A stretch of 64,000 nucleotides of DNA, from the NCBI GenBank assembly GCA_963756815.1, contig CAVWPR010000048.1, forward strand, positions 248,001-312,000, given 5' to 3'. This document shows positions 46,618-54,535 of the stretch, piece by piece; the first letter of the stretch is position 1, and each line of letters begins with the position of its first letter. A program made the translations under genes and the position numbers. This DNA comes from JAENVU01 sp963756815 (GTDB lineage Bacteria > Actinomycetota > Acidimicrobiia > IMCC26256 > JAENVU01). The notes under the pieces are model-generated. The model was not told where the DNA came from. It was given only the letters and a program-made list of their open reading frames with translations, and did not search any database.

Positions 46618-47206
46618 CGGGCGGCCCGGCGTCGGCCGGCAGGCGCAACCACAGCGCGTCGACGAGGTCGGCGTAGCCGGTGACGAGCGCACGCTCGCCG
46701 CGCTGCAGTGGGGTCAGGAGACCGAACGAGAGCGTGATCCCCGACATCCGGAGCTCGATCGACTCGGTGACGGTGTCGGTCACGGGAGTCGTCCCGGCCT
46801 CGGTGCCCACCGTGACGCCGGGACCCTGCGCCCGGCACCACTCCGGGCCGACGAGGCGGGTCACCCGCTCGACCAGGATCGACGCCAGCCCCTCGACGTC
46901 GTGCGCGCGGCTCAACGCGAGCGCATACCGGACCTCGTCGAGGCGCGGCTCCGGGAACGCGGCGACGACGTCGACGCCCATCACCTCGGCGCCGTCCACC
47001 TCGGCGATCTCGCGCTCGAGGGTCGGGATCAGCTCGGCGTCCGGGAGGATCACCGACAGCCGGTCGAGCGCGGTGCCGTCCTGGCGGTCCACCACCTCGA
47101 TGCCGACGATGTCGCCCTTCACCGCGCCGATGCGCGACGCCACCAGTCCGAGCGCGCCGGGCCGGTCGGGGACGCGCACTCGGATCAACGCGCGACACGG
47201 ATCCAC
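46604..47206 (-). CDS. ACT domain protein
   Basis: 200 residues. RALIRVRVPDRPGALGLVASRIGAVKGDIVGIEVV is an ACT domain (~5-75) that would bind an amino acid or similar ligand. The C-terminal half (SRAHDVEGLASILVERVTRLVGPEWC) has no family I can name. It is a stand-alone regulator or sensor; no partner enzyme is attached. GTG start at 47206, 91 bp divergent from nadD. Confidence 0.85.
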   Translation of the reverse strand: MDPCRALIRVRVPDRPGALGLVASRIGAVKGDIVGIEVVDRQDGTALDRLSVILPDAELIPTLEREIAEVDGAEVMGVDVVAAFPEPRLDEVRYALALSRAHDVEGLASILVERVTRLVGPEWCRAQGPGVTVGTEAGTTPVTDTVTESIELRMSGITLSFGLLTPLQRGERALVTGYADLVDALWLRLPADAGPPATPR

Positions 47207-47262
47207 GGCTGCACCCTACCGACCGCTCGCGGTCCGGTGCCGCAGAGACCGACGGGGTGACC

Positions 47263-47300
47263 CTGACCGTCATGGAGCCGTCCGTAGAATCGTCACGGTG
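47263..47300 (+). promoter_or_regulatory. promoter of nadD (leaderless)
   Basis: TAGAAT at 47285-47290 is a near-consensus -10 box, with CTGACC at 47263-47268 as a weak -35 (16-bp spacer). GTG 47298 begins seven bases after the box, so transcription should begin at or next to the start codon. Confidence 0.65.
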
Positions 47301-47876
47301 ACGCGCCTCGGTGTCCTCGGCGGCACCTTCGACCCGATCCACCACGCGCACGTCGTCGTCGCGGTCGACGTACGCAGCGCGCTCGGGCTCGACGAGGTCC
47401 TGCTCGTTCCGGCCGGCGATCCATGGCAGAAGCGTGGTCGCGTCGTCGCACCCGGCGAGGACCGCCTGCACATGGCCGAGCTCGCGGTGGACGCGGTGCC
47501 CGGCGTCTCGGTGTCCCGTCTCGAGATCGACCGGGAGGCCGCGTCGGTGACCGCGGACACCCTGGAGGACCTGAGCGCGCCGGACACCGAGCTCTTCCTC
47601 GTCCTCGGTGCGGATGCCGCGACGAACATGCCGACCTGGCGGCGGCTCGAGGAGACCCGACACCTGGCGACCGTCGTGGTGGTGGAGCGCGACGGCGAGC
47701 ACGCGGACCCGCCCGGACCCGGTTGGTCGTGGACGCACGTGCGGGTCCCGCGGCTCGACATCTCGTCGTCGGACATCCGCGCGCGGCTCGCGGCGGGCCG
47801 CCCGGTCGACGGGCTGCTGCCCGGCGCGACCCTCGCGTACATCCGCGAACACGACCTCTACACTGCGCGGCGATGA
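47298..47876 (+). CDS. nadD: nicotinate-nucleotide adenylyltransferase
   Basis: 192 residues. GGTFDPIHHAHVVVA (~9-23) is the nucleotidyltransferase HxGH-type motif in the variant HHAH, and ISSSDIRARL the ISSTxxR-type motif (~160). It adenylates nicotinate mononucleotide in NAD synthesis. Overlaps the next gene by ATGA; nadD followed by a LytR_C protein and rsfS is a conserved order. Confidence 0.94.
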   Translation: MTRLGVLGGTFDPIHHAHVVVAVDVRSALGLDEVLLVPAGDPWQKRGRVVAPGEDRLHMAELAVDAVPGVSVSRLEIDREAASVTADTLEDLSAPDTELFLVLGADAATNMPTWRRLEETRHLATVVVVERDGEHADPPGPGWSWTHVRVPRLDISSSDIRARLAAGRPVDGLLPGATLAYIREHDLYTARR

Positions 47877-49524
47877 CGGGGACGGCGAGCGACGGGGCCG
47901 TCCCCGCGCTCACCCGGGCCGAACGGCGCGCCAAGCGCTCGTGGCTCCAGCGTCGGAGGGCGCGGCGCAGCGCGCGCCGTCGCGATGCCACGAAGCTCCG
48001 GCGTGACGATGCGAGCGGTACGTCGCCCGACGCGCGCCGACGCGCCGGCAGCGGACGACCCGATGCCGTCGCACACCCCGGCACCAGTCGTCGCTGCTCC
48101 ACCGGAGCCGGAGCCGGAGCCGGAGCCCGAACCCGAAGCCGGAGCCGGCCCGGGCGGACTCGGTCGACGAGCCGACCGCCTCGGGCGAGCCCGAACGCGG
48201 GTCGACCACGCGCCGGGACCGACGCCGCGCCGGTCGCGCCGGTCGCGCCCGGCGGCGCCCGCGCCGGCCGGCGCCCGCGGCGGTCACGCCGGCCCCAGTC
48301 ACGCCGGCCCCCGTCGCGCCGGCCGAGCGCGCGCCGGCCGATGGTGCGCCGGCGCGGGCCACCCGTCGGCCACCGCCGCGAGCCCGGACGAAGACGCGAG
48401 CGCAGGGGGACCGGAGATTCTGGACGCGTGTGATGCCGGCGATCGCCGGGCTGCTCGTCGTCGCGGTCGTCGTCGGTGCCGTCGTCCGTGACCGCCAGGA
48501 CGACGGGTCGTCGCACGCGTCGGGCGGCGGTCCGACGACGCCCGTCGAGGAGCAGCCGGTCCTCCTCGTGCACACGGGCACGAACGGCAACGATCTTCTC
48601 GCGGTCGCCGACCGCGACGGCGACCAGGGGACCGTGCTCCTGGTTCCGGTCGCCACCCAGCTCGACGTCCCGTCGCAGGGAACGTCGGTGCTGCAGGACA
48701 TTCCGACGCTCGACGACGGCGCGCTGCTCACGAACAGCGTCGAGAACGAGCTCGGCATCGGCATCGGCCGCACGGTGCGGGTCGACGATGCCGGGCTCAC
48801 CGCCGCACTCGGTCCGGCGGCCCCGTTCTCGATCACGCTCGCCCAGCCGGTGGCGTTCTCGGACCGGTCCACGAAGTACCGGGCTGGCGCACAGCAGGTC
48901 TCGGCCGCGCAGGCGTCCGAGCTCCTCAGCGCACCGCAGTCCGTGAACGAGCTCGACCGGCTCGTGGTCGTCGCCGCGGTGATGGAGGGCTGGATGGACC
49001 GGCTGCGGGACCCGGCGGTCGCACGGGCGACGCTCCAGCTGCAGCCGGGGCTCGCACCGCTCGTCGCCGCGGCCGGCGCCCCGGACCGCCGGATCGACAC
49101 CGTGCCGGTGACGTCGATCGCGACGGGCGGCGGCGAGCGCTTCGACGTCCGGTCCTCAGACCTGGCCGCCCTCGTCCGGCGGGCATTCCCTCACTCGCAG
49201 CTGGGCGACCGGGGCCGCCGGCCACGCGTCGAGATCCTCAACGGGACCGGTGCGCTCGGCGTGGCGAGGGCGACCGCGGCCAAGGTGGTGCCGGCGGGCG
49301 GGCGGGTGGTGACCAGTGAGAATCTGCCCGGGTTCGGGCTGAAGCAGACGCAGGTCGTGTACTACGAGGACGCGTGGAGAGCCGCCGCCCAGGGGATCGT
49401 CGACGCCATGGGTTGTGGTTCGCTGCGGAAGGCGGGTAAGGATGCGGACACAGGCGTCGCAGACGTGACGATCCTCGTGGGCTCGGACTGTCCGGCCTTC
49501 GGGGCTCCGGGAGGTGGAACCTGA
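47873..49524 (+). CDS. membrane protein with degenerate LCP domain and LytR_C domain, two frameshifts
   Basis: About 550 residues after repair. A basic Arg-rich start (ALTRAERRAKRSWLQRRRAR) and a long P/E/R/A cytoplasmic region (~50-185, including an EP repeat) precede the TM helix AIAGLLVVAVVVGAVV. The extracellular part resembles an LCP domain (LLAVADRDGDQGTVLLVP, NSVENELGIGIGRTVRV) but lacks the catalytic SIPRD arginine. A clear LytR_C domain follows (RVEILNGTGALGVARATAA). So it probably binds wall precursors without transferase activity. Breaks at ~48040 and ~48120. ATG 47873 overlaps nadD. Confidence 0.75.
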
Positions 49525-49535
49525 ACGCGCACGAG

Positions 49536-49886
49536 ATGGCCACGGTCGCAGCACGCGCGGCCGACGACAAGCTGGCGACCGAGGTCGTCGTGCTCGACGT
49601 CGGCGACATCATCGGGATCACCGAGGCGTTCGTGCTGGCGTCCGGAAACAACACGCGCCAGGTCCGCACCATCTGCGACGAGGTGGAGCTCGCGCTCAAG
49701 GTCGAGGCCGACGTCGCGCCCCGCAGCGTCGAAGGGCTGAGCGACGCGTCGTGGGTGTTGCTCGACTACGGCGAGCTCGTCGTGCACGTGTTCCTGGCCG
49801 AGACGAGGGCGTTCTACGACCTCGAGCGGCTCTGGTCAGACGCACCGCGCCTGGCGTGGGAGCCGGAGCGACGCAACGTCGGTTAG
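49536..49886 (+). CDS. rsfS: ribosome silencing factor
   Basis: 116 residues, RsfS/Iojap family: ADDKLATEVVVLDVGDIIGITEAFVLASG at the start, EGLSDASWVLLDYGELVVHVF in the core and RAFYDLERLWSDAPRL at the end. It binds L14 and blocks subunit joining under starvation. The stop TAG at 49884-49886 overlaps the stop of the convergent hisF-like gene within TTAG. Confidence 0.94.
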   Translation: MATVAARAADDKLATEVVVLDVGDIIGITEAFVLASGNNTRQVRTICDEVELALKVEADVAPRSVEGLSDASWVLLDYGELVVHVFLAETRAFYDLERLWSDAPRLAWEPERRNVG

Positions 49887-50689
49887 GTCGGTGGCGCCTC
49901 GACCCACGGTCGCAGGTGCACACCGCGATCGGCGAGGCCGGCCTTGAGCTCGCGGACACCCACGTTCCGAACGAGGCGCGGTGAGTAGAGGATCGAGCTG
50001 ATGATCGCCGCGCTGGCGCCGCCGTCGGTGAGCCCGGCGGCGATGTGCTCCACCGTCCCGGCGCCGCCCGAGGCGATGACCGGGACGTTCACGGCGTCGG
50101 CGACCGCGGCCGTGATCGTCAGGTCGTAGCCGGCCGCGGTGCCGTCCGCGTCGATGCTGTTCACCACGATCTCGCCGGCGCCGAGCGCCGCGCCGCGCCG
50201 CACCCACTCGACGGCATCCATGCCGGTGGCCTTCCGGGCACCGTCGATGAAGACCTCGTAGCCGCTCGGGATGCCGTCGCGCGCGCCCACGTGCTTCACC
50301 TGTGTCGACAGCACGATGCACTGCGTGCCGAAGGCCTCGGCGCCGGCGCGGATGATGTCCGGGTTGCGAACCGCCATCGAGTCGACGCTGATCTTCTCGG
50401 CACCCGCCTTCAGCACCGAGAACATGTCGTCGAGATCGCGGATGCCGCCGCCGACGGTGAACGGGACGAAGACGTGCTCCGCGACCGCGCGCACGGTGTC
50501 CAGGTCGATCGCCCGCCCCTGCGCGCTGGCCAGGATGTCGTAGAACACGATCTCGTCGATCTGGTCCCCGTACAGCTGCTGCGCGAGCTCCGCCGCCGGC
50601 GCGACGTCGATGTTGTCCTGGAACTGCTGGGCCTTCGTGACGCGTCCGTCGACGACGTCGAAGCACACGATCAGGCGCTTGGTCAGCAC
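49883..50689 (-). CDS. hisF: HisF-family cyclase subunit lacking Asp130
   Basis: 268 residues, a (beta/alpha)8 barrel. FDVVDGRVTKA near the start holds the first catalytic Asp, FTVGGGIRDLDD and VIASGGAGTVEH bind phosphates, and NSIDADGTAAGYD is the HisF signature. At the place of the second catalytic Asp (VVAID in the Thermotoga enzyme) the sequence is CIVLSTQVKH, with Gln in that position. Either a variant imidazole-glycerol-phosphate synthase or a paralogue using the HisH ammonia for another reaction. GTG 50689 overlaps the hisH stop. No other his gene is in the window. Confidence 0.82.
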   Translation of the reverse strand: MLTKRLIVCFDVVDGRVTKAQQFQDNIDVAPAAELAQQLYGDQIDEIVFYDILASAQGRAIDLDTVRAVAEHVFVPFTVGGGIRDLDDMFSVLKAGAEKISVDSMAVRNPDIIRAGAEAFGTQCIVLSTQVKHVGARDGIPSGYEVFIDGARKATGMDAVEWVRRGAALGAGEIVVNSIDADGTAAGYDLTITAAVADAVNVPVIASGGAGTVEHIAAGLTDGGASAAIISSILYSPRLVRNVGVRELKAGLADRGVHLRPWVEAPPT

Positions 50690-51297
50690 GACGCGCCGTC
50701 CCAGGAGGCGAAGTTCGTGAGCACCGCCAGGCCGATCTCGCCGCTCTTCTCGGCGTGGAACTGCGTGGCCGCGATGTTGCCGGTCGCGACCATCGAGCAG
50801 AACGGCACGCTGTACTCCGTGGTCGCGAGCACCGCGTCGACGTCGTCGGGCACCGCGTGGAAGCTGTTCACGAAGTAGCAGTACGGGTCCGAGGGCCAAC
50901 CGGCCACGAGCGGGTGAGGCCGCGTCACGCCGACCTCGTTCCAGCCGATCTGAGGCACGCGGTCGGTGTCCGGGAACCGCTCGACGTGGCCCGGGACCCA
51001 CCCGAGGCAGTCGGCCGGACCCTCCTCGCTGCGGTCGAAGAGCACCTGCAGCCCGATGCAGATGCCCAGGAACGGCACCCGCTCGTCGACCACGCGGCGG
51101 GTGAGGCCGGTCACGAGCGCCGACTCCTGCAGCGAGGCGATCGTGGCCGCGGCCGCGCCGACACCCGGCAGGATCACGCGGTCCACGGCGTCGAGTCCGG
51201 CCTCGTCGGCGACGAGGGTCGCCGCGAGCCCCAGGCGCTCGAGCGCGTACAGGACGCTCGGCGCGTTGCCGGCGCGGTAGTCGACGACCCCGATCAT
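50683..51297 (-). CDS. hisH: HisH-family glutamine amidotransferase
   Basis: 204 residues, class I amidotransferase. The nucleophile is in FLGICIGLQVLF (~82), with ILPGVGAAAA at ~45, QIGWNEV at ~140, and QFHAEKSG (~179) giving the His and Glu. It hydrolyses glutamine to supply ammonia to the HisF-type partner, which overlaps it by a few bases. The pair is transcribed alone on the minus strand. Confidence 0.9.
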   Translation of the reverse strand: MIGVVDYRAGNAPSVLYALERLGLAATLVADEAGLDAVDRVILPGVGAAAATIASLQESALVTGLTRRVVDERVPFLGICIGLQVLFDRSEEGPADCLGWVPGHVERFPDTDRVPQIGWNEVGVTRPHPLVAGWPSDPYCYFVNSFHAVPDDVDAVLATTEYSVPFCSMVATGNIAATQFHAEKSGEIGLAVLTNFASWDGASC

Positions 51298-51416
51298 GAA
51301 GGGCGGAGTCTACGGAGCGCCGCTCGCAGCGTCCCGATCGATTCGGTCAGGTCGCGGTGTCGGGTGCGTGAGGCCCGCGCGTGCGAGAGTGCCCGGTTGA
51401 AGCGAGAGGAGACAGG

Positions 51417-51965
51417 ATGAGTGAGATCGCCGACCGCTACGAGCGACTGGCTGCCGACTTCGCCGCCGCCGTGGCCGCGGTCCCGGACGACCGCTGGTCC
51501 TCGCCGTCGCCGTGCGAGGGGTGGACCGCGCGTGACGTGGTGGAGCACGTCTGCACCACGCAAGGGATGTTCCTGGGCTTCGTCGACGAGCCGGCAGGTG
51601 ACGGTCCGGCGGTGGCCGACGATCCCGTCGGTGCCTGGCGCGCGGCGTCGGCGCCGGTCCGCGCCGTGCTCGCGGATCCCGCCCGTGCGTCGGCGACATT
51701 CGAGGGCTTCTTCGGCGAGACGTCGTTCGAGTCGGCGATCGACCGCTTCGCGAACTTCGACCTCGTGGTGCACCGGTGGGACCTCGCTCGGGCGACCGGC
51801 GGCGACGAGACCGTCGACGCGGCCGACGCCCAGCGCGTGCTCGACGGCGTCGCCGCGTTCGGGCCCACGCTCTACGGCCCGGGCGTCTGTGCCGACCCCG
51901 TCAGCGTGCCTCGGGACGCCGACGCGACGACGCGCATGCTCGCCGCGGTGGGCCGGCGGGCGTAG
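51417..51965 (+). CDS. TIGR03086 family metal-binding protein
   Basis: 182 residues. IADRYERLAADFAAAVAAVPDDRW, CEGWTARDVVEHVCTTQ (with a metal His) and FDLVVHRWDLARATG are the TIGR03086/MDMPI pattern. Actinobacterial relatives are thought to be mycothiol-dependent transferases; the substrate is unknown. Distantly related to the protein at 26882. SD AGGAGACAGG upstream of ATG 51417. Confidence 0.85.
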   Translation: MSEIADRYERLAADFAAAVAAVPDDRWSSPSPCEGWTARDVVEHVCTTQGMFLGFVDEPAGDGPAVADDPVGAWRAASAPVRAVLADPARASATFEGFFGETSFESAIDRFANFDLVVHRWDLARATGGDETVDAADAQRVLDGVAAFGPTLYGPGVCADPVSVPRDADATTRMLAAVGRRA

Positions 51966-51971
51966 CCGCGC

Positions 51972-52823
51972 TCAGAGCACGACGAGTGCGTCGCCGACGG
52001 CCACGGTTCCCGGCGTCTCGACCTCGGCGTAGATGCCGAGGCACGCGAACGCACCGAGACCGGGGGTCTCGAGCCGGTTGTGGCGGGCCAACGTCCGGAG
52101 CACCTCGAGATCGCGTGGGAGCTCGCCCTGCGCCACCGTCGTCATCACGCAGCGGGGCGTCGGATCGGTGAGCGTGAGCACCGCGCCACCGAGGCGGGCA
52201 CGCCGACCTCGCCACTCGTTCTCCACGAAGCCGGACGCGCCGGTCGGTCCGGTGTCGATCACGATGCTCGGGCGGAACCGGCGGGTGGTGATCGTGCTGG
52301 CCGGCGCGAGCGCCGCGAGTGCGGCCAGGCTCGCGGTGGTCACCATCTGGAGCGCGGCGAGGTCGACGAAGCTGTCCTTGGCCGTCGACATCGCGACCGG
52401 GAGGTCGACGGACACGTCCGACAGCAGGACGTCGTCGACCTCGGGCCAGTAGCTGTCGTACACGTCGTCCGCAGCCACCGCCGATTCCAGTCGCACCGGG
52501 CGACCGAGGTGCGCGCTCAACGCCGCGTCGGCCGCGGCGCGGTCGGCGGTGGGGACCGCGCGCCCCGCGATCGTGACGGTCACCTCGCCGGTCGCCTCGT
52601 CGAGATCCGCGTCGAGCTCCAGCAGGTCCGTCGCGATCCTCGGCTGCTTGGCGCTCAGGATCTTGCCGGTGTCGAGGTCGCGCAGCGCGAGGCGTCGGTC
52701 ACCCGGAATCCCGCTCGGCCCGATCACGGTCTCGCCGAGGCGCGTCCCGCCCATCGACTTCACCGGGAACCGCCAGATCTCGGTCACGAATCCCGTGGGC
52801 TGGTCGGGGGGCACGCGGGCCAT
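51972..52823 (-). CDS. MOSC domain protein
   Basis: 283 residues. An N-terminal MOSC_N barrel (VTEIWRFPVKSMGGTRL, ~12-28) and a C-terminal MOSC domain with FRPSIVIDTG and NEWRGRRARLGGAVLTLTDPTPRCVMTT, in which the conserved Cys sits. This is the YcbX/mARC-like layout, which binds molybdenum cofactor or delivers sulfur. Convergent with the upstream gene by seven bases. Confidence 0.9.
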   Translation of the reverse strand: MARVPPDQPTGFVTEIWRFPVKSMGGTRLGETVIGPSGIPGDRRLALRDLDTGKILSAKQPRIATDLLELDADLDEATGEVTVTIAGRAVPTADRAAADAALSAHLGRPVRLESAVAADDVYDSYWPEVDDVLLSDVSVDLPVAMSTAKDSFVDLAALQMVTTASLAALAALAPASTITTRRFRPSIVIDTGPTGASGFVENEWRGRRARLGGAVLTLTDPTPRCVMTTVAQGELPRDLEVLRTLARHNRLETPGLGAFACLGIYAEVETPGTVAVGDALVVL

Positions 52824-52832
52824 GATGGCACC

Positions 52833-53447
52833 GTGTTCATCCACGATGTCGACGGCGCCGACGAGACGGAGTGGCGGGCGTTCCTCGCCGCGCACCCCTT
52901 CGGCGAGCTCGTGGCGGGTGGCGGTCCGCAGCGGCGCGTGCCGGTGGTCGTTCCGACGCAGTACGTGCTCGACGGCGACGAAGTGCTCGTCCACCTCCTC
53001 GGGCGCAATCCGGTGTGGGACGCGATCGCCGAGAACCCGGCGGTGCTGCTCGCGGTCTCCGGGGACTGGGCCTTCGTGCCGTCGAGCTGGAAGGCGATCG
53101 ACGGCGAGGACCCACGGCTCGGGATCCCCACCACCTACTACGCCTCGGTGCAGCTGACCGGACGGGGCACCGTGGTCGAGGACGCCGACGGCGTCGCCGC
53201 CGTGCTGCGCGCGCAGCTGGCCGCGCTGCAGCCGGGCGAGGACGTCGTGGATCCCTCCGAGCACGGTGGCCGCCTGCGCGTGATCCGCGCGCTCCGGATC
53301 ACGGTCGAGGAGGTCAGGGCCAAGTTCAAGTACGGCGGCAATGTCGACCGTCCACACCGTGACGCCGTGCTCGCCCGTCTCGTCGATCGGGACGGTCCGG
53401 GTGATCGCGCCGCCGCGGCCCATCTCGCTCGCCGGATCGAGCGGTGA
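52833..53447 (+). CDS. PaiB-type FMN-binding negative regulator
   Basis: 204 residues. FLAAHPFGELVAGGGPQRRVPVVVPTQYVLDG, then LGRNPVWDAIAENPAVLLAVSGD and IPTTYYASVQLTGRG are the PaiB FMN-binding split-barrel pattern. The C-terminal helix TVEEVRAKFKYGGNVDRPHRDAV is typical. In Bacillus PaiB affects protease and sporulation genes; the direct role is uncertain. GTG 52833, divergent from MOSC with nine bases between starts. Confidence 0.88.
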   Translation: MFIHDVDGADETEWRAFLAAHPFGELVAGGGPQRRVPVVVPTQYVLDGDEVLVHLLGRNPVWDAIAENPAVLLAVSGDWAFVPSSWKAIDGEDPRLGIPTTYYASVQLTGRGTVVEDADGVAAVLRAQLAALQPGEDVVDPSEHGGRLRVIRALRITVEEVRAKFKYGGNVDRPHRDAVLARLVDRDGPGDRAAAAHLARRIER

Positions 53448-53480
53448 GCGCCGGTACGCGAAGGTCCCCGCAGCCGCGGA

Positions 53481-54401
53481 TCAGCCGACCATGTCCTTGA
53501 GGAGCGCTCGGGTCCGGGCCTCCTCGTCGGGATTGGTCGGGATCTCCAGCGCCGAGAAGTCGGTCGTGCCCGCCGATGCGAACCGCTCGAGCCCGGCGCG
53601 CACCGTGGCCTCGTCGCCCACGAGGGAGACGTCCGCGGGGCCCGCCGCGCCTTCCTGGTCCATGACGCCGCGGTACGACGGCAGGTCGTTGTAGCCGTCG
53701 AGCACCGTCGCGATCAGTCCTCTGACGGAGTCGGGATCGTCGGTGACGCACACCGGGACGCTCGCGACGACACGGGGCGGCGGGCGTCCGGCGTCTCGCG
53801 CCGCGGCCTCGAGCGCCGGGCGGATCTTCGTCTCGACGGTCCGCGGGCCGCTGAGCCAGAGGATCGTGCCGTCGGTGTGCGAACCCGCGAGGGCGAGCAT
53901 GCGCGGTCCCATCGCCGCCAGCATCACGCCCGGTGTCGGCACCCCGGGCGGTCCCGCGACCGCCTCGACGTGCCCGGAGTAGACGGAACCCGTCACGTCG
54001 ACGGCACGATCGCGCAGCGCCGGCAGCATCACCGCGAGGTACTCCTCCATGGTCGCAGCCGGCCGCGCGAACGGGATTCCGAGCGAGTCCTCGATCGAGC
54101 TCTTGTGCGCGAGGCCGATGCCGAGCAGGACCCGCCCCCCGGCGATCTCGCTGAGCGTGAGCGCCTGCGCCGCGAGCATGAGCGGGTGACGCAGCCAGAT
54201 CGGGATGACCGCGGTGCCGAGCTCGATCGTGTCGGTCGCGCCCGCGACCACGGCGAGCGCGGTCAATGCGTCCGGAACCGCCAGCTGTGCGGCCCAGTAC
54301 GTGCTGAAGCCGTCGGCCTCGGCGGCCGCCGCCTGGGCCGCGAGCTCCGATGTCGGCCGCCCGAGCGCGATGAGTGACGATCCGTTGATCCCGATCCGCA
54401 T
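53481..54401 (-). CDS. LLM-class (luciferase-like) oxidoreductase, probably F420-dependent
   Basis: 306 residues of the bacterial luciferase TIM barrel: AQAAAAEADGFSTYWAAQL, LGTAVIPIWLRHPLMLAAQALTL, GRVLLGIGLAHKS and LAAMGPRMLALAGSHTDGTILWLSG. The actinobacterial subgroup with this pattern usually uses F420. Substrate unknown. Frame intact. Confidence 0.88.
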   Translation of the reverse strand: MRIGINGSSLIALGRPTSELAAQAAAAEADGFSTYWAAQLAVPDALTALAVVAGATDTIELGTAVIPIWLRHPLMLAAQALTLSEIAGGRVLLGIGLAHKSSIEDSLGIPFARPAATMEEYLAVMLPALRDRAVDVTGSVYSGHVEAVAGPPGVPTPGVMLAAMGPRMLALAGSHTDGTILWLSGPRTVETKIRPALEAAARDAGRPPPRVVASVPVCVTDDPDSVRGLIATVLDGYNDLPSYRGVMDQEGAAGPADVSLVGDEATVRAGLERFASAGTTDFSALEIPTNPDEEARTRALLKDMVG

Positions 54402-54535
54402 CGGTGCATCATGGCGCAGCGCCGGGCCGCGGCGCCCGGGCGGGCAGGCGTCGTACGCCGCCAGGATCGCGGCCGGCTTCGAGGTCGCGAGCCGCGCGGC
54501 GCATCTCGCCCGCCGGGAGCGGGTAGGAACACGGT

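Noticed and set aside
48100..48140. GAGCCG repeat as a CRISPR-like or satellite array.
   Set aside because: It is a short in-frame Glu-Pro repeat in a membrane-anchor linker; there are no spacers.
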